This document shows positions 63,267 to 64,000 of a stretch of DNA of 64,000 nucleotides, in pieces. The stretch covers positions 124,001 through 188,000 of the forward strand of contig NZ_FNGY01000014.1 in NCBI RefSeq assembly GCF_900103665.1. Reading direction: 5' to 3'. The notes under the pieces are model-generated. The model made no database searches. It had not been told where the DNA came from and was given only the letters and a program-made list of their open reading frames with translations. Within the stretch, counting starts at the first letter, position 1, and each line of letters starts with the position of its first letter. The position numbers were made by a program, and so were the translations under genes. The stretch comes from Pedobacter steynii. Lineage in GTDB: Bacteria > Bacteroidota > Bacteroidia > Sphingobacteriales > Sphingobacteriaceae.

Positions 63267-64000
63267 ATGAAAAAAACAATCACGATCCTGGAAAAAGAAG
63301 AATGGAAGAACTATGTTAGAAATTCTTTACAACATGATTTTTACCATACCTGGTATTACCATTCCCTTGACACTACCGGCTTGCCCTTGCTCTTTGTATA
63401 CGAGGAAGGAGAAAACTACATTGCCTTTCCCCTGATCAAAAGGCCTATTTCAGATACCCCATATTCCGACCTGACTTCAGTTTACGGATATACGGGTCCT
63501 ATTTCCAACCTTAAATTTGAACAGCTTGGCGCTGTTTTTCTTCGGCAGTTCAGGGCATCCTTCCTCGCTTTCCTCAGGGAAGGGCAGTTTGTATCTGTAT
63601 TCTCGAGGTTGCATCCTTTTTTTGATCAGCATTTATCCATTGCCCCTATGGGTGGAATTCACCCCAATGGAAAAACCATTGCGATAGACCTGCGGATCCC
63701 TTTGGAAGAACAGCGACAAAAATACCATAAGCGGCTTCGGGAGAAGATCCGGCAATTGAAGCGCAAAGGTTATTCGGTAAGGGAATGTTCTTCCCTCGGG
63801 GACATCAGCACTTTCGCTGCCATTTATACCGAAAACATGAAAAGGATTGGTGCTTCAGATTACTACCTCTTTACTCCATCCTATTTTAGCGACCTCCACC
63901 ATTCCGATGAATTTAACAGCAAACTGCTCCTGGTAGAGATTGAGGGAAAGGCAGTATGCGGCGCTTTTATCGTCTGTACCAACGACATCATTCAGGCCCA
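63267..64000 (+). CDS. FemAB/GNAT-like N-acyltransferase (partial, paralogue of the one at 59912)
   Basis: The first 244 codons are in the window; the gene runs off the right end. It begins at an ATG (63267) 20 bp after the GNAT gene. It shares SVYGYTGPISN, the VFSRLHPFFDQ block and the basic KYHKRLREKIRQLKRK segment with the 59912 gene, and the two are clearly paralogues. Diverged duplication of an acyltransferase suggests two acylated positions or acyl chains on the polymer. Confidence 0.8.
   Translation, partial: MKKTITILEKEEWKNYVRNSLQHDFYHTWYYHSLDTTGLPLLFVYEEGENYIAFPLIKRPISDTPYSDLTSVYGYTGPISNLKFEQLGAVFLRQFRASFLAFLREGQFVSVFSRLHPFFDQHLSIAPMGGIHPNGKTIAIDLRIPLEEQRQKYHKRLREKIRQLKRKGYSVRECSSLGDISTFAAIYTENMKRIGASDYYLFTPSYFSDLHHSDEFNSKLLLVEIEGKAVCGAFIVCTNDIIQA

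Noticed and set aside
1..64000. CRISPR arrays, tRNA, rRNA, complete insertion sequences
   Set aside because: No regularly spaced repeats of CRISPR type, no cloverleaf or rRNA-like sequence, and only a fragment of one IS transposase was seen by eye.

Overview
This 64 kb window looks like the chromosome of a Bacteroidota member, most likely Sphingobacteriaceae and Pedobacter-like. The evidence is a SusC/SusD pair preceded by an ECF sigma factor and a FecR anti-sigma factor, TlpA-type thioredoxins with extra N-terminal domains, 6-bladed beta-propeller proteins, an OMP-barrel TonB receptor, a UpxY-type antiterminator, TAnnTTTG-like promoter elements, and genes with weak or no Shine-Dalgarno sites that often start with TTG or GTG. 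No rRNA, tRNA or CRISPR array was seen.

Layout. (1) 1-2735, minus: GTG-started ECF sigma factor, a one-TM protein with a C-terminal beta-barrel-like domain, a YceI protein and a DUF5777-type barrel cut by the window start. (2) 2855-5299, minus: AsmA-like protein. 5450-7898, plus: ABC ATPase and permease. 7949-8995, minus: zinc alcohol dehydrogenase, separated from the permease by a perfect 21-bp inverted repeat. (3) 9160-17408, minus: nutrient-uptake operon read as sigma, FecR, SusC (with STN domain), SusD, TlpA, closed by a strong terminator. (4) 17536-20595, minus: three-gene membrane glycosylation cassette (PIG-V-like GT-C, GtrB-like GT2, GtrA). Just upstream lies a decayed RND efflux operon (20603-21296). 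(5) 22089-29957, plus: AT-rich accessory operon of two beta-propeller proteins, a TonB-receptor-like barrel, a TMTC-like GT-C membrane protein, a small secreted four-cysteine protein and a membrane-anchored CSSC thioredoxin-like protein. An IS256 transposase remnant lies just past its end. This is the least familiar part of the window. (6) 30531-38490: mostly ordinary genes (TlpA, malate:quinone oxidoreductase, DinB, M23 peptidase, aldehyde dehydrogenase) plus several unrecognised small proteins and a tract of 11-bp repeats.

(7) 39002-64000 (and beyond), plus: a tightly packed exopolysaccharide or capsule operon. It holds export genes (Wza-like, Wzc-like), UpxY, an acyltransferase, Wzx, Wzy, an initiating sugar-phosphate transferase, six glycosyltransferases, two clear and one divergent DegT-type PLP enzymes, an asparagine-synthase-like amidotransferase, a UDP-glucuronate 4-epimerase, a PL1 pectate-lyase-like protein, two FemAB/GNAT-like paralogues, a PhyH-type dioxygenase and a GNAT acetyltransferase. 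The gene set points to a Wzy-dependent acidic polymer, probably containing galacturonate and amino sugars, that is amidated and/or acylated and trimmed by its own lyase. The structure of the polymer is inference. Many junctions overlap as ATGA, so most of this region is probably one transcript.
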